11,689 nt of DNA from an uncultured Prevotella sp. (GTDB lineage: Bacteria; Bacteroidota; Bacteroidia; Bacteroidales; Bacteroidaceae). How positions within the stretch are numbered: position 1 is the first letter of the stretch; each line of letters starts with the position of its first letter. Location of the stretch: positions 1-11,689 of the forward strand of contig CAMGFM010000020.1 in NCBI GenBank assembly GCA_946055365.1, given 5' to 3'. This document shows, one piece after another, positions 1 through 6,332 of this stretch. Below the pieces are notes generated by a model that saw nothing but the letters and a program-made list of their open reading frames with translations, made no database searches and was not told where the DNA came from. The translations under genes and the position numbers were made by a program.

Positions 1-1191
1 AGAGATGTGTTCATGCTTCTCTATCCTCTCATACAGCCTCTTTGTCTCGCCCTTGTCCTTGCTCACGACAAGCTCTCTCACCATGCCAAACATGAGGTGT
101 ATCCTGCGCGCGAAGAGCATTATCTCCTTTCTTGCCTCAAGCACCGACAGCTCAGGAGTCTTCATGAGCGAGCCGCCGCCTATGTAGCACAGCCTGAACT
201 CGTCGTCGTCGCCTCCTCCTGTGGTCACCATCACACACACGAGCCGCTCCATGTAGGGTATGAGCCACATCAGCAGCAGGGTGTTGCACACGTTGAACAT
301 GGTGTGGAACAACGCGAGCGCGACACTGAGCCTGCCCGTGCCGTCTGCCGTGTCAGTGCCTGCTATGGCGCACACCGCCTCGGAGAAAGGTTGCAGCAAC
401 AGCAACGCCCACACCACTCCAAAGGCGTTGAACAGCAGGTGGGCCATCGCCGCACGCCGCGCCTGAGTGTTGGCCTTGCGTGCCGCCATGTTGGCACTGA
501 GAGTAGTGCCGAGATTTTCGCCCAGCACCATCGCCATGCCCAACTGCACGGGCAGCACGCCCGACGTGCATAGCAGCATGGTGAACGCGAGCAGGGCGGC
601 AGACGACTGTATGACGGAGGTAAGCACCGTGCCTGCCGCCAGAAAGCCCATGGCGGTGAGCCAGCTGTGGCTGTCAAAGCTGCCGAAGAAGCCTATGAAC
701 GCCGTGTTGTGGCTCAGGTCGATGTCGTTGCCGAGACTGCCGAGTAGCGAAATGGCGAGGAAGAGAAACGCCACGCCAAAGATAAAGTCGCCCACATAGC
801 GTATGCGGCGCGTGTAGATGAGCAGCAGTGCCACGCAAAAGGCAGGATAGACAAGGCTCTCCATGTCGAGCGTGAAGCCGAGAGCCATCACCCATGCCGT
901 AAACGTGGTGCCTATGTTAGCTCCCATTATCACGGATATTGCCTGGGCGAGCGTGAGCAGGCCTGCATTGACAAACGACACCGCCATGACCGTAGTGGCA
1001 GTGGACGACTGCACGGATGCCGTGACAAACATGCCCGACAGCAGGCCCGTAAAACGGTTGGTGGTCATCGCCCCGAGTATGCTTCGCAGCTGCGGACCCG
1101 CCATTTTCTGCAACGACTCGCTCATGGTCTTGATGCCATAGAGCAGCAATGAGAGCGAGCCTATGAGCCTGAGGAATATCCAGATAGACAT
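1..1191 (-). CDS. Na/Pi cotransporter family protein, 3' end outside window
   Basis: Probable sodium-dependent inorganic phosphate transporter of the inner membrane (Na_Pi_cotrans family, NptA/YjbB-like). The reading frame runs without a stop from the ATG at 1191 to the window edge, giving 397 residues. The two inverted family repeats are both visible. The first has QSSTATT at residues 61-67 and GANIGTT at 90-96. The second has QSS at 195-197 and GENLGTT at 224-230. QSS and G-x-N-x-GTT are the hallmark substrate/ion-site motifs of this family. Hydrophobic stretches fill residues 1 to about 310. After about residue 340 the sequence becomes charged and helical (ELSVLEARKEIMLFARRIH), which fits the start of the PhoU-like C-terminal domain many bacterial members carry; the rest lies beyond base 1. 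It is divergent from the kinase gene, with 255 bases between them. I see no convincing TAnnTTTG box for it. Confidence 0.9.
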   Translation of the reverse strand, partial: MSIWIFLRLIGSLSLLLYGIKTMSESLQKMAGPQLRSILGAMTTNRFTGLLSGMFVTASVQSSTATTVMAVSFVNAGLLTLAQAISVIMGANIGTTFTAWVMALGFTLDMESLVYPAFCVALLLIYTRRIRYVGDFIFGVAFLFLAISLLGSLGNDIDLSHNTAFIGFFGSFDSHSWLTAMGFLAAGTVLTSVIQSSAALLAFTMLLCTSGVLPVQLGMAMVLGENLGTTLSANMAARKANTQARRAAMAHLLFNAFGVVWALLLLQPFSEAVCAIAGTDTADGTGRLSVALALFHTMFNVCNTLLLMWLIPYMERLVCVMVTTGGGDDDEFRLCYIGGGSLMKTPELSVLEARKEIMLFARRIHLMFGMVRELVVSKDKGETKRLYERIEKHEHIS

Positions 1192-1241
1192 TTTTAATGT
1201 TATTTAATTGCCGTTATAACGCCGTTTTGTGGGGAAAAGAC

Positions 1242-1306
1242 TATCTTTGACAGCGGTTTGCCATGCCAAGGCTGCCGCTCTCGTGCCGCATCACGGCACT
1301 TTTCTT
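1242..1306 (+). promoter_or_regulatory. Possible promoter -7 box followed by a terminator-like hairpin
   Basis: TATCTTTG at 1242-1249 matches the Bacteroidetes -7 element TAnnTTTG, but no TTTG lies at the usual 19-22 base distance upstream (the nearest, 1226-1229, is only 12 bases away). Downstream, GTGCCG (1283-1288) pairs with CGGCAC (1294-1299) across a five-base loop and is followed by TTTTCTT, the form of a small intrinsic terminator. If both are real, transcripts could stop after about 50 nt, before the kinase gene at 1447. This is inference from pattern only. Confidence 0.3.
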
Positions 1307-1446
1307 ATGGCTGTCGGCGGCGACTGTCATACAAAGGTCATCTTCCGTGCCGCCCGCCGGCTCTATGACAAGACCCGAGCGACACCCCGCCTGCCCTCAT
1401 GGGCTGACACCAAAGATTTAATTATTAACCCCAAACAACTATCTTT

Positions 1447-3108
1447 ATGAAACAGTTGGTAAGAATACGCTGCAAAAATAACAAAAAAACCGTAAACGTA
1501 GAAACAGGCTGCACTCTTTTTGATGTTTTTAGGCAGGTTTCGCCCGAAATGCCGTTTCCGCCCGTCTGCGCAAGGGTCAACAACAAGGTCGAAGGGCTTC
1601 ACTACCGCGTCTACAACGCCAAGGACGTGGAGTTTCTCGACGTTTCCTCGCCATCAGGCTCACGTGCCTACACACGCTCATTGTTCTTCGTGCTGTGCAA
1701 GGCCGTGCATAAGCTCTTCCCCGAGGGCAAAGTCATAATAGACATACCCGTGTCAAACGGCTATTACTGCAACATACTCATAGGAAGGCCCGTCACCGAG
1801 GACGACGCTGCCGCCATACGCGGCGAGATGCACGACATCATAAGGCGCGCGCTGCCCATAAGGCGGCATGAAGTGCCTACGGAGGAGGCCATAGAGATGT
1901 TTGAGAGGCTGGGCTACACGTCAAAGGTGCTGCTGCTGCGCACTACGGGACGCGTCTACACCACCTATTATGACATAGAGGGCTTCGTCGACTATTTCTA
2001 TGGCAGCATGCTCACCAACACATCGCAGCTCACGCTCTTCGGACTGGAGAAATACTATGACGGACTGCTTCTGCGCATACCCTCAAGGAGCGATCCCTCA
2101 CAGCTCGGCGCGCTGATAAGGCAGGACAAGATGTTTGAGATATTCCGCGAACACCACGAATGGCAAAACCTTCTGGGCATTTCAACCGTAGGCACGTTCA
2201 ACGAGGCGGTGGCAAAAGGCCATGCCACAGACATCATAAACATAAGCGAGGCACTGCAAGAGAAGAAGATTGCCAACATCGCGGAGATGATAGCGGCGCG
2301 CAAGAGCGTCAAGATGGTGCTGATAGCAGGCCCCTCGTCAAGCGGCAAGACCACTACCTGCAAGCGTCTGTCCATACAGCTCATCTGCAACGGCATCAGG
2401 CCCGTGCCAATATCGCTCGACGACTATTTCGTTGACCGCGAACTCACGCCCAAGGACCACAAGGGCGACTATGACTATGAGTCGGTCTATGCCCTTAACC
2501 TGCCTCTGCTCAACCAGCAGCTCAAGCAGCTGTTTGAAGGTGAGGAGGTGGAGCTGCCAAGATATGACTTTCAGACAGGACGCAGCGTCATGAGCGGCAA
2601 GCGAATGAGGCTACAGCCCAACGACGTGCTTGTGGTGGAGGGCATACACGCGCTTAACCCCACGCTAACCGCCGACATTGACGACTCGCTGAAGTTCAAG
2701 GTCTATGCCTCTGCGCTCACTACCATACTCCTCGATGAGCATAACTACATACCAACCACCGACAACCGACTGCTGAGACGCATCATCAGAGACTATAAAT
2801 ATCGCGGATGCTCCGCCAGGGACACCATCAGACGCTGGCAGAGCGTGAGGGCTGGCGAGAACAAGTGGATATTTCCTTATCAGGAAAACGCCGACGCCAT
2901 GTTCAATACTGCCATGATCTATGAGCTGGCGGCCATAAAGGTGCAGGCAGAACCACTGCTTGAGCAGGTGCCAGAGAACTGTGAGGAACATGCCGAAGCC
3001 TACCGCCTGCGCAAGTTCCTCGGCTATTTCTCTGCGATAGACCACTCTAACCTGCCGCCAACATCACTGCTGAGGGAGTTTATCGGCGGCAGCTCGTTCA
3101 CGTATTGA
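1447..3108 (+). CDS. Nucleoside (uridine-type) kinase with TGS/ThrRS-like N-terminus
   Basis: Cytoplasmic P-loop kinase of the uridine kinase/phosphoribulokinase family, expected to phosphorylate a nucleoside with ATP or GTP; the substrate cannot be read from sequence. The 553 residues fall into three parts. Residues 1 to about 65 resemble a TGS domain (RIRCKNNKKTVNVETGCTL). Residues from about 65 to 230 resemble the second additional domain of threonyl-tRNA synthetase. The kinase domain begins near 285. In it are Walker A GPSSSGKT at 295-302, SLDDYF at 323-328, a Walker-B-like LVVEGIH ending at H401, and an arginine-rich lid segment (RIIRDYKYRG). This fusion is known in Bacteroidetes and some Clostridia and Thermotogae and is usually annotated simply as nucleoside kinase. 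The start is the first ATG before the TGS segment; an A-rich stretch precedes it and no Shine-Dalgarno is seen. The gene is monocistronic and is followed by a repeat array and a strong terminator. Confidence 0.9.
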   Translation: MKQLVRIRCKNNKKTVNVETGCTLFDVFRQVSPEMPFPPVCARVNNKVEGLHYRVYNAKDVEFLDVSSPSGSRAYTRSLFFVLCKAVHKLFPEGKVIIDIPVSNGYYCNILIGRPVTEDDAAAIRGEMHDIIRRALPIRRHEVPTEEAIEMFERLGYTSKVLLLRTTGRVYTTYYDIEGFVDYFYGSMLTNTSQLTLFGLEKYYDGLLLRIPSRSDPSQLGALIRQDKMFEIFREHHEWQNLLGISTVGTFNEAVAKGHATDIINISEALQEKKIANIAEMIAARKSVKMVLIAGPSSSGKTTTCKRLSIQLICNGIRPVPISLDDYFVDRELTPKDHKGDYDYESVYALNLPLLNQQLKQLFEGEEVELPRYDFQTGRSVMSGKRMRLQPNDVLVVEGIHALNPTLTADIDDSLKFKVYASALTTILLDEHNYIPTTDNRLLRRIIRDYKYRGCSARDTIRRWQSVRAGENKWIFPYQENADAMFNTAMIYELAAIKVQAEPLLEQVPENCEEHAEAYRLRKFLGYFSAIDHSNLPPTSLLREFIGGSSFTY

Positions 3109-3166
3109 GAACATGAGAGGACGTAAGTGACCAGACTCTTCGGGCTTACGGGACGACGGATGTGCC

Positions 3167-3275
3167 TGAAGAGGCGTGTCAGGGCTCGGGAAATAGGCAT
3201 TTGGCTGTTATAAAGAGCCACTTCATGCTCCCCAAGAGCCACTTCTGACACACGAAAGAGGCACTTTCTGCAAAC
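3167..3275 (+). repeat. Array of five ~21-23 base degenerate units (GMGSCacttY core)
   Basis: Core anchors begin at 3171 (GAGGC), 3194 (TAGGC), 3215 (GAGCC), 3236 (GAGCC) and 3258 (GAGGC), so the spacings are 23, 21, 21 and 22. Most cores are preceded by gaaa, taaa or another A-rich stretch, and the last three are followed by acttc or acttt. The best unit, at 3254-3275, is nearly the same as a unit of the larger array at 7770-7791. The array starts about 60 bases after the kinase stop codon and ends directly against the large inverted repeat. No reading frame explains it. Function unknown. Confidence 0.7.
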
Positions 3276-3277
3276 GC

Positions 3278-3346
3278 AACAAAAGCCAGACACGTCACGT
3301 CATCACGCTTTGCACGATGACGTGACGTGTCTGGCTTTTGTTTTTT
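3278..3346. terminator. Bidirectional terminator: perfect 27-bp inverted repeat
   Basis: The left arm at 3278-3304 is the exact reverse complement of the right arm at 3316-3342, around an 11-base loop (3305-3315). The plus strand continues with a T run to 3346, as for an intrinsic terminator of the kinase transcript. Read on the minus strand the stem also ends in CTTTTGTT, so it could stop antisense readthrough, although the MaoC gene that converges on it ends at 3482, about 140 bases away. A perfect 27-bp stem is unusually long for a simple terminator. The arms contain the internal repeat ACGTGACGTG. Confidence 0.8.
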
Positions 3347-3481
3347 GCCTCATCACATGCCTTGCCGCGCCACAGCCTGAGTGCATAGGCGCGTGCGGCG
3401 TGTCATTGCATTGTTGCATTGCCGACATGGCGCGGGCTTTTCCTTGTCATGTTTTCACCCTGCCCCACGGCATAAGGCACG

Positions 3482-3946
3482 TCATTCAAAATAATAGAGG
3501 AATGTGGCTATGCCGCTCAACGCCTTCTTGGGAGAGTCTTTTATCTCTATGCTGAACTTTATCTGCACCTTTGCCACGCCACGGAGGTTTTCGATGGCAT
3601 AGAGGTCAGCCACAAGGCGTATGGACTCGCCCGACTTGACGGCCTGACCGAACTTCATCTTGTCCATGCCATAGTTGACCATCATCTTGAGGTTCTTCAC
3701 CTCAATAATCTGGTTCCAGAGATAAGGCAGCATGGAGAGCGTGAGATAGCCGTGGGCTATTGTCGACTTGAAAGGGCTTTCCACGGCGGCACGCTGCTCG
3801 TCGATGTGTATCCACTGATGGTCGAGGGTGGCGTCGGCAAAGAGGTTTATGCGCTCCTGGGGCAGCTCCACATAGTCTGACACGCCAATGTTCTTGCCGA
3901 GCAGAGCGGCAAACTCATGATAACTGTTGATGATTACTTTACTCAC
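3482..3946 (-). CDS. MaoC-family dehydratase (enoyl-CoA hydratase-like), GTG start
   Basis: Small cytoplasmic single hot-dog-fold protein of the MaoC/(R)-specific enoyl-CoA hydratase family, which adds water to trans-2-enoyl-CoA or a related acyl-thioester. The 154 residues beginning VSKVIINSYHEF cover the full family length. The catalytic Asp/His pair sits in FADATLDHQWIH (D42 and H47), followed by the conserved SPFKSTIAHGYLTLS segment (57-71) that lines the acyl site. I chose the GTG at 3946: the homologous part begins there, and the in-frame extension to the ATG at 4183 is low-complexity sequence (IYIRACHIYIRACHE) produced by an AT/CACG repeat. The physiological substrate is unknown; no other fatty-acid or CoA genes adjoin it. 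It converges on the kinase gene, with a terminator between, and precedes nothing in its own operon. Confidence 0.88.
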   Translation of the reverse strand: MSKVIINSYHEFAALLGKNIGVSDYVELPQERINLFADATLDHQWIHIDEQRAAVESPFKSTIAHGYLTLSMLPYLWNQIIEVKNLKMMVNYGMDKMKFGQAVKSGESIRLVADLYAIENLRGVAKVQIKFSIEIKDSPKKALSGIATFLYYFE

Positions 3947-4278
3947 TGGTCTATATACTTTTTTTTCGGGCGAAATTGAGGCGAGCGGCACGGCCGTTGA
4001 CACCGCCGCACACGCGCCACGCCATTGCGTCTGCCGCCCATGGTTTGAAAAAATGTTGAACGTCTTGTCTTCGTGTGCCACACTCTCTGCCGCCTCACAC
4101 GTGGTGTCGTGCCGATGCGTGTGTGTTTCATGACACGCACGTATATATATATGGCACGCACGTATATATATAATGTGTGCCAAGCCTTGTCATATCGGGG
4201 CATGGCACACTCTTGCCTGTCGGCACGACACGCTATGATGAGGCACGCGGCACACGCCTGCCATCAGCAGACGCGCCA
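3947..4278. other. Intergenic region of 332 bases with AT/CACG repeats
   Basis: This gap lies between ndk (upstream) and the MaoC gene, both minus. It holds a 21-base direct repeat at 4134-4171 (listed separately) and four GGCAC words between 4204 and 4253. I find no TAnnTTTG box on the minus strand here, so the MaoC promoter is not identified; the AT-rich GTATATAG about 6-13 bases upstream of its GTG is too close to serve as a -7 box for a leadered transcript. No gene is supported. Confidence 0.55.
4134..4181. repeat. 21-base direct repeat CACGCACG(TA)n plus hairpin
   Basis: CACGCACGTATATATATA occurs at 4134-4151 and, beginning at 4155, again with identical sequence, an offset of 21 bases. 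The second copy is also the left arm of a hairpin: GGCACGCA (4153-4160) pairs with TGTGTGCC (4174-4181), with one G-T pair, around an AT-rich loop. Possible roles are a protein-binding site or a slippage-prone promoter-proximal tract upstream of the MaoC gene; neither is shown. Confidence 0.6.
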
Positions 4279-4740
4279 TCAGTCGCCGTCGGGGGCGTAG
4301 AAATAGTCGTGGAGCGGATCGGGATATTCGAATATCTCGCCCTCACGGAAAAATCTCTTCATTTCTATCTCGGCAGTCTCCACGCTGTCAGAGGCATGTA
4401 TGATGTTTTCCTGTCCGCTCATGGAGTAATCGCCGCGAATAGTGCCGGGTGCTGCCTTTCTGCCGTTTGTCGCGCCAACGATATTGCGCACTACGGTCAC
4501 TGCGCTGTTGCCCTCCACGCACATGGCAACCACTGGCGCAGACTTCATGGAGCCTGTGAGCCAGGGGAAGAACGGACGGTCTACGAGGTGGGCGTAGTGT
4601 TCGTTGAGGATAGTGTCATCCAGCTGCATCATCTTCATGCCTACGATGCGCAGACCCTTACGTTCTATGCGGTTGATGACTTCACCGATGAGACGACGCT
4701 GCACGGTGCAGGGCTTTAAGAGAATCAATGTTTTTTCCAT
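4279..4740 (-). CDS. ndk: Nucleoside diphosphate kinase
   Basis: Cytoplasmic enzyme that moves the gamma-phosphate of a nucleoside triphosphate, usually ATP, to nucleoside diphosphates through a phosphohistidine, balancing NTP and dNTP pools. The 153 residues match the normal family length. The active-site histidine is H115 within NIIHASDSVE (112-121). K9 in the N-terminal KP pair and the nucleotide-site segment AAPGTIRGDYS (96-106) are present. One small departure is GATNGRKAAPG where most members have TNP after GA. The ATG at 4740 follows an A-rich leader and aligns with the family start. The gene appears monocistronic: 332 bases separate it from the MaoC gene, and it has its own candidate -7 box at 4889-4896. 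Confidence 0.97.
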   Translation of the reverse strand: MEKTLILLKPCTVQRRLIGEVINRIERKGLRIVGMKMMQLDDTILNEHYAHLVDRPFFPWLTGSMKSAPVVAMCVEGNSAVTVVRNIVGATNGRKAAPGTIRGDYSMSGQENIIHASDSVETAEIEMKRFFREGEIFEYPDPLHDYFYAPDGD

Positions 4741-4800
4741 AAGGATTGTTTTTTAGGTTTATGTGAATTGTTCTGTTGTGACTTTATGCCGTGACTCTGC

Positions 4801-4816
4801 CGTGGCACGCGCCACG
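4801..4816 (-). other. Short GC-rich hairpin in the ndk leader
   Basis: CGTGGC (4801-4806) and GCCACG (4811-4816) are reverse complements around ACGC, giving a six-pair stem with a tetraloop about 60 bases upstream of the ndk start. It lies in the predicted ndk 5' leader. It has no T run, so it is not a terminator; a regulatory role is unproven. Confidence 0.35.
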
Positions 4817-4888
4817 ACACGCCGCCCACGCCATCACGCCACCGTATCATGCCGCCAGCGCAAGCGTGGGACATGGCTGCGGATATTG

Positions 4889-4896
4889 CAAAGTTA
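4889..4896 (-). promoter_or_regulatory. Candidate -7 box for ndk
   Basis: Read on the minus strand this is TAACTTTG, a full match to the Bacteroidetes -7 consensus TAnnTTTG. No clear TTTG appears 19-22 bases further upstream. If used, transcription would begin near 4882 and leave an ndk leader of about 140 nt. Confidence 0.5.
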
Positions 4897-5007
4897 GCGT
4901 TTTTCTGCATAATATGGAAGAAAAGCGCGGATGTTTTTGACGTTTTTGTCTCTCTCGCCGCCGTCGCCGCCCCTCACATGCCATGTCCGTGCACGTGCGG
5001 GCAGACC

Positions 5008-6111
5008 TCAGCGTGAGCCGCGTGGCGTGAAGTTGGAGCCTATGACTGCCTTGACGAGCCTGTCGCCGCACACCTCGTGGCTGCCTGAGCGTGCCACGCC
5101 TGCAAAGTCCATCATCACTATGCCCGTGCATGTGCCGCGCATGGCGGCGTGGCGGCTTGCGTCCCTGCCACGGCGCGCTGTCCTCACCTCGTCAGCCTCT
5201 ATGAGGTTGGCAAGCCAGCGGTTGGTCTCGGCGGCATTGGCACGATAGCCCTCGGTGAGTGACACTCTGTGCGGGCCATGCTCGTCGGTGGTGTAGAGAT
5301 AGCCCGACGTGTGATTGACAAACCACGTGTGGGGCATCTCCTCCATGAGCCTGCGGCTGCACGACAGCCGCAGCGTGCGCTCTATGGCGGCGAGCTTGGC
5401 AGGCATACCGCCCTCTTGGGTCATGTCATAGAAGTCTTGCACGATGAGCCTGCCCTCATGCACGCATCCCCTGACGGCTGCCGTGGTGTCTGTCCTTATG
5501 TCCGGGCTGAAGCTCCAGCCGCTCACATACGCGCCGCGCGGCATGTCGCCATAGGTGTCGCGGCTCATGACGAGGAGCCTGCCGCGCAGCTGTCCCACGG
5601 TAATGTCGGGACGAAAGTCGAGAATGAGGTCGGAGTGCCTCGCCAGCACGCTGTCTGCCATCTCTGCCCAGCGGCTGCCGTCACGCCGCGGCGACCTCTC
5701 GTGCTGCATGATGATGACGGCAAACTCGGTGGGATGGGCGGCGAGCGAGTCGCGCAGCAGTTCCAGCACGCCGCCAAAGGTCATGGTGGTGGCAAACTCG
5801 CCGTGATAGATCTGCAATGTGCATGGCGTGTCGCCGCCGACACGCACGTCGGGACGCAGGTCAAAGGCTCTCACGCCACAACTCCACTGTGCGGCGATGC
5901 CAAGGTCTTGCGTAGTGGCTATCTTTGCGGCAAGCAGACTGTCCTGGGGCAGGAATCCCTCGCCCGTGCAGGCATCGTGTGAGCCTGGAATGGAGAGACG
6001 GCACACGGGCATGTCGTCGTGGACGAGCGAAAGCCAGTCGTCGGCATGGGCTGCCGCCACACTCATGGCGAGCAATGCCATGATATATATACGCCTAAAG
6101 TATGTGTTCAT
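5008..6111 (-). CDS. Secreted PI-PLC X-domain phospholipase C-like protein
   Basis: Exported protein of the phosphatidylinositol-specific phospholipase C superfamily (bacterial X-domain type), which cleaves the phosphodiester of phosphatidylinositol or glycosyl-PI by general acid/base histidines. The 367 residues start with a signal peptide (RRIYIMALLAMSVAAAHA, likely cut before D24); no lipobox is seen. The catalytic pair is visible as IPGSHDA with H45 and D46 and YHG with H103. Between them GVRAFDLRP (79-87) supplies the usual Arg and Asp. I prefer the ATG at 6111 over the in-frame ATG at 6153 because it directly precedes the signal peptide, and the further upstream codons overlap the candidate promoter. 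The gene stands alone, with a promoter at 6151-6184. The true substrate is unknown: host PI or GPI, or inositol lipids made by some Bacteroidetes. Confidence 0.85.
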   Translation of the reverse strand: MNTYFRRIYIMALLAMSVAAAHADDWLSLVHDDMPVCRLSIPGSHDACTGEGFLPQDSLLAAKIATTQDLGIAAQWSCGVRAFDLRPDVRVGGDTPCTLQIYHGEFATTMTFGGVLELLRDSLAAHPTEFAVIIMQHERSPRRDGSRWAEMADSVLARHSDLILDFRPDITVGQLRGRLLVMSRDTYGDMPRGAYVSGWSFSPDIRTDTTAAVRGCVHEGRLIVQDFYDMTQEGGMPAKLAAIERTLRLSCSRRLMEEMPHTWFVNHTSGYLYTTDEHGPHRVSLTEGYRANAAETNRWLANLIEADEVRTARRGRDASRHAAMRGTCTGIVMMDFAGVARSGSHEVCGDRLVKAVIGSNFTPRGSR

Positions 6112-6150
6112 AAGTGTCAAGGAGTTATATAATGTAATGATAGCCAAAGA

Positions 6151-6184
6151 CAAAGTTACGTAAAATATCCGTAATTAGCTCAAA
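6151..6184 (-). promoter_or_regulatory. Promoter of the PI-PLC-like gene
   Basis: On the minus strand TTTG (6184-6181) is followed after 22 bases by TAACTTTG (6158-6151), the Bacteroidetes -33/-7 pattern with slightly long spacing. It lies about 40 bases upstream of the ATG at 6111 and back to back with the U32 promoter. Confidence 0.65.
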
Positions 6185-6198
6185 GTCGGCTCTCATTT

Positions 6199-6229
6199 TT
6201 TGTTATCTGCATTGTTTTGAGTAATTTTG
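6199..6229 (+). promoter_or_regulatory. Promoter of the U32-family gene
   Basis: TTTG at 6199-6202, a 19-base spacer, then TAATTTTG at 6222-6229 form a near-ideal Bacteroidetes sigma promoter. The predicted start of transcription is around 6236, leaving a leader of nearly 100 nt before the ATG at 6333. It diverges from the PI-PLC promoter with 14 bases between their -33 boxes. Confidence 0.8.
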
Positions 6230-6245
6230 CAGACCATAGGGACAC

Positions 6246-6318
6246 TGGCACACGCACATGCGGCAGTGCCACACTGCGTGTCGCGCAACCTTTCACAAGA
6301 CATTGCCGCAGGGCAATG
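6246..6318 (+). promoter_or_regulatory. Structured leader with mutually exclusive hairpins
   Basis: TGGCAC (6246-6251) can pair with GTGCCA (6266-6271). Alternatively GCAGTG (6263-6268) can pair with CACTGC (6272-6277). The two share bases 6266-6268, so only one can form. A third hairpin, CATTGCC (6301-6307) with GGCAATG (6312-6318), ends 14 bases before the start codon, where it could affect ribosome access. No T run follows. Whether this is a regulatory switch or chance in GC-rich sequence cannot be told; it matches no riboswitch class I recognise. Confidence 0.35.
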
Positions 6319-6332
6319 CCACAATCAGGATT

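Larger units (their letters stand above)
3109..3481. other. Convergent intergenic region of 373 bases
   Basis: This gap between the kinase and MaoC genes holds the repeat array (3167-3275) and the long inverted repeat (3278-3346). In the remaining 3347-3481 I see no gene, promoter box or further hairpin of note; it is GC-rich with scattered GCGCG and GGCAC words. Short reading frames that start in the inverted repeat have no recognisable domain. Confidence 0.6.

Noticed and set aside
7..573. Plus-strand reading frame of 188 codons at the window start
   Set aside because: It is antisense to the Na/Pi cotransporter gene, which shows both family repeats.
1229..1450. 73-codon plus-strand leader peptide gene before the kinase
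   Set aside because: Its stop overlaps the kinase start, but it contains the candidate promoter and hairpin and has no recognisable peptide features; kept as non-coding leader.
3310..3555. 81-codon plus-strand gene after the inverted repeat
   Set aside because: It starts inside the terminator stem, runs into the MaoC gene on the other strand, and has no recognisable features.
3947..4183. N-terminal extension of the MaoC protein to the ATG at 4183
   Set aside because: The added 79 residues are low-complexity translation of a TA/CACG repeat and unrelated to MaoC proteins; the GTG at 3946 gives the exact family start.
4177..4719. Plus-strand reading frame of 180 codons
   Set aside because: It is antisense to ndk, whose active-site motifs are unambiguous.
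4725..4910. Small 61-codon minus-strand gene upstream of ndk
   Set aside because: It overlaps the ndk start and spans the candidate ndk -7 box at 4889-4896; no domain is recognisable.
5269..5982. Plus-strand reading frame of 237 codons
   Set aside because: It is antisense to the PI-PLC-like gene, which has clear catalytic motifs; Ala/Arg/His-rich shadow.
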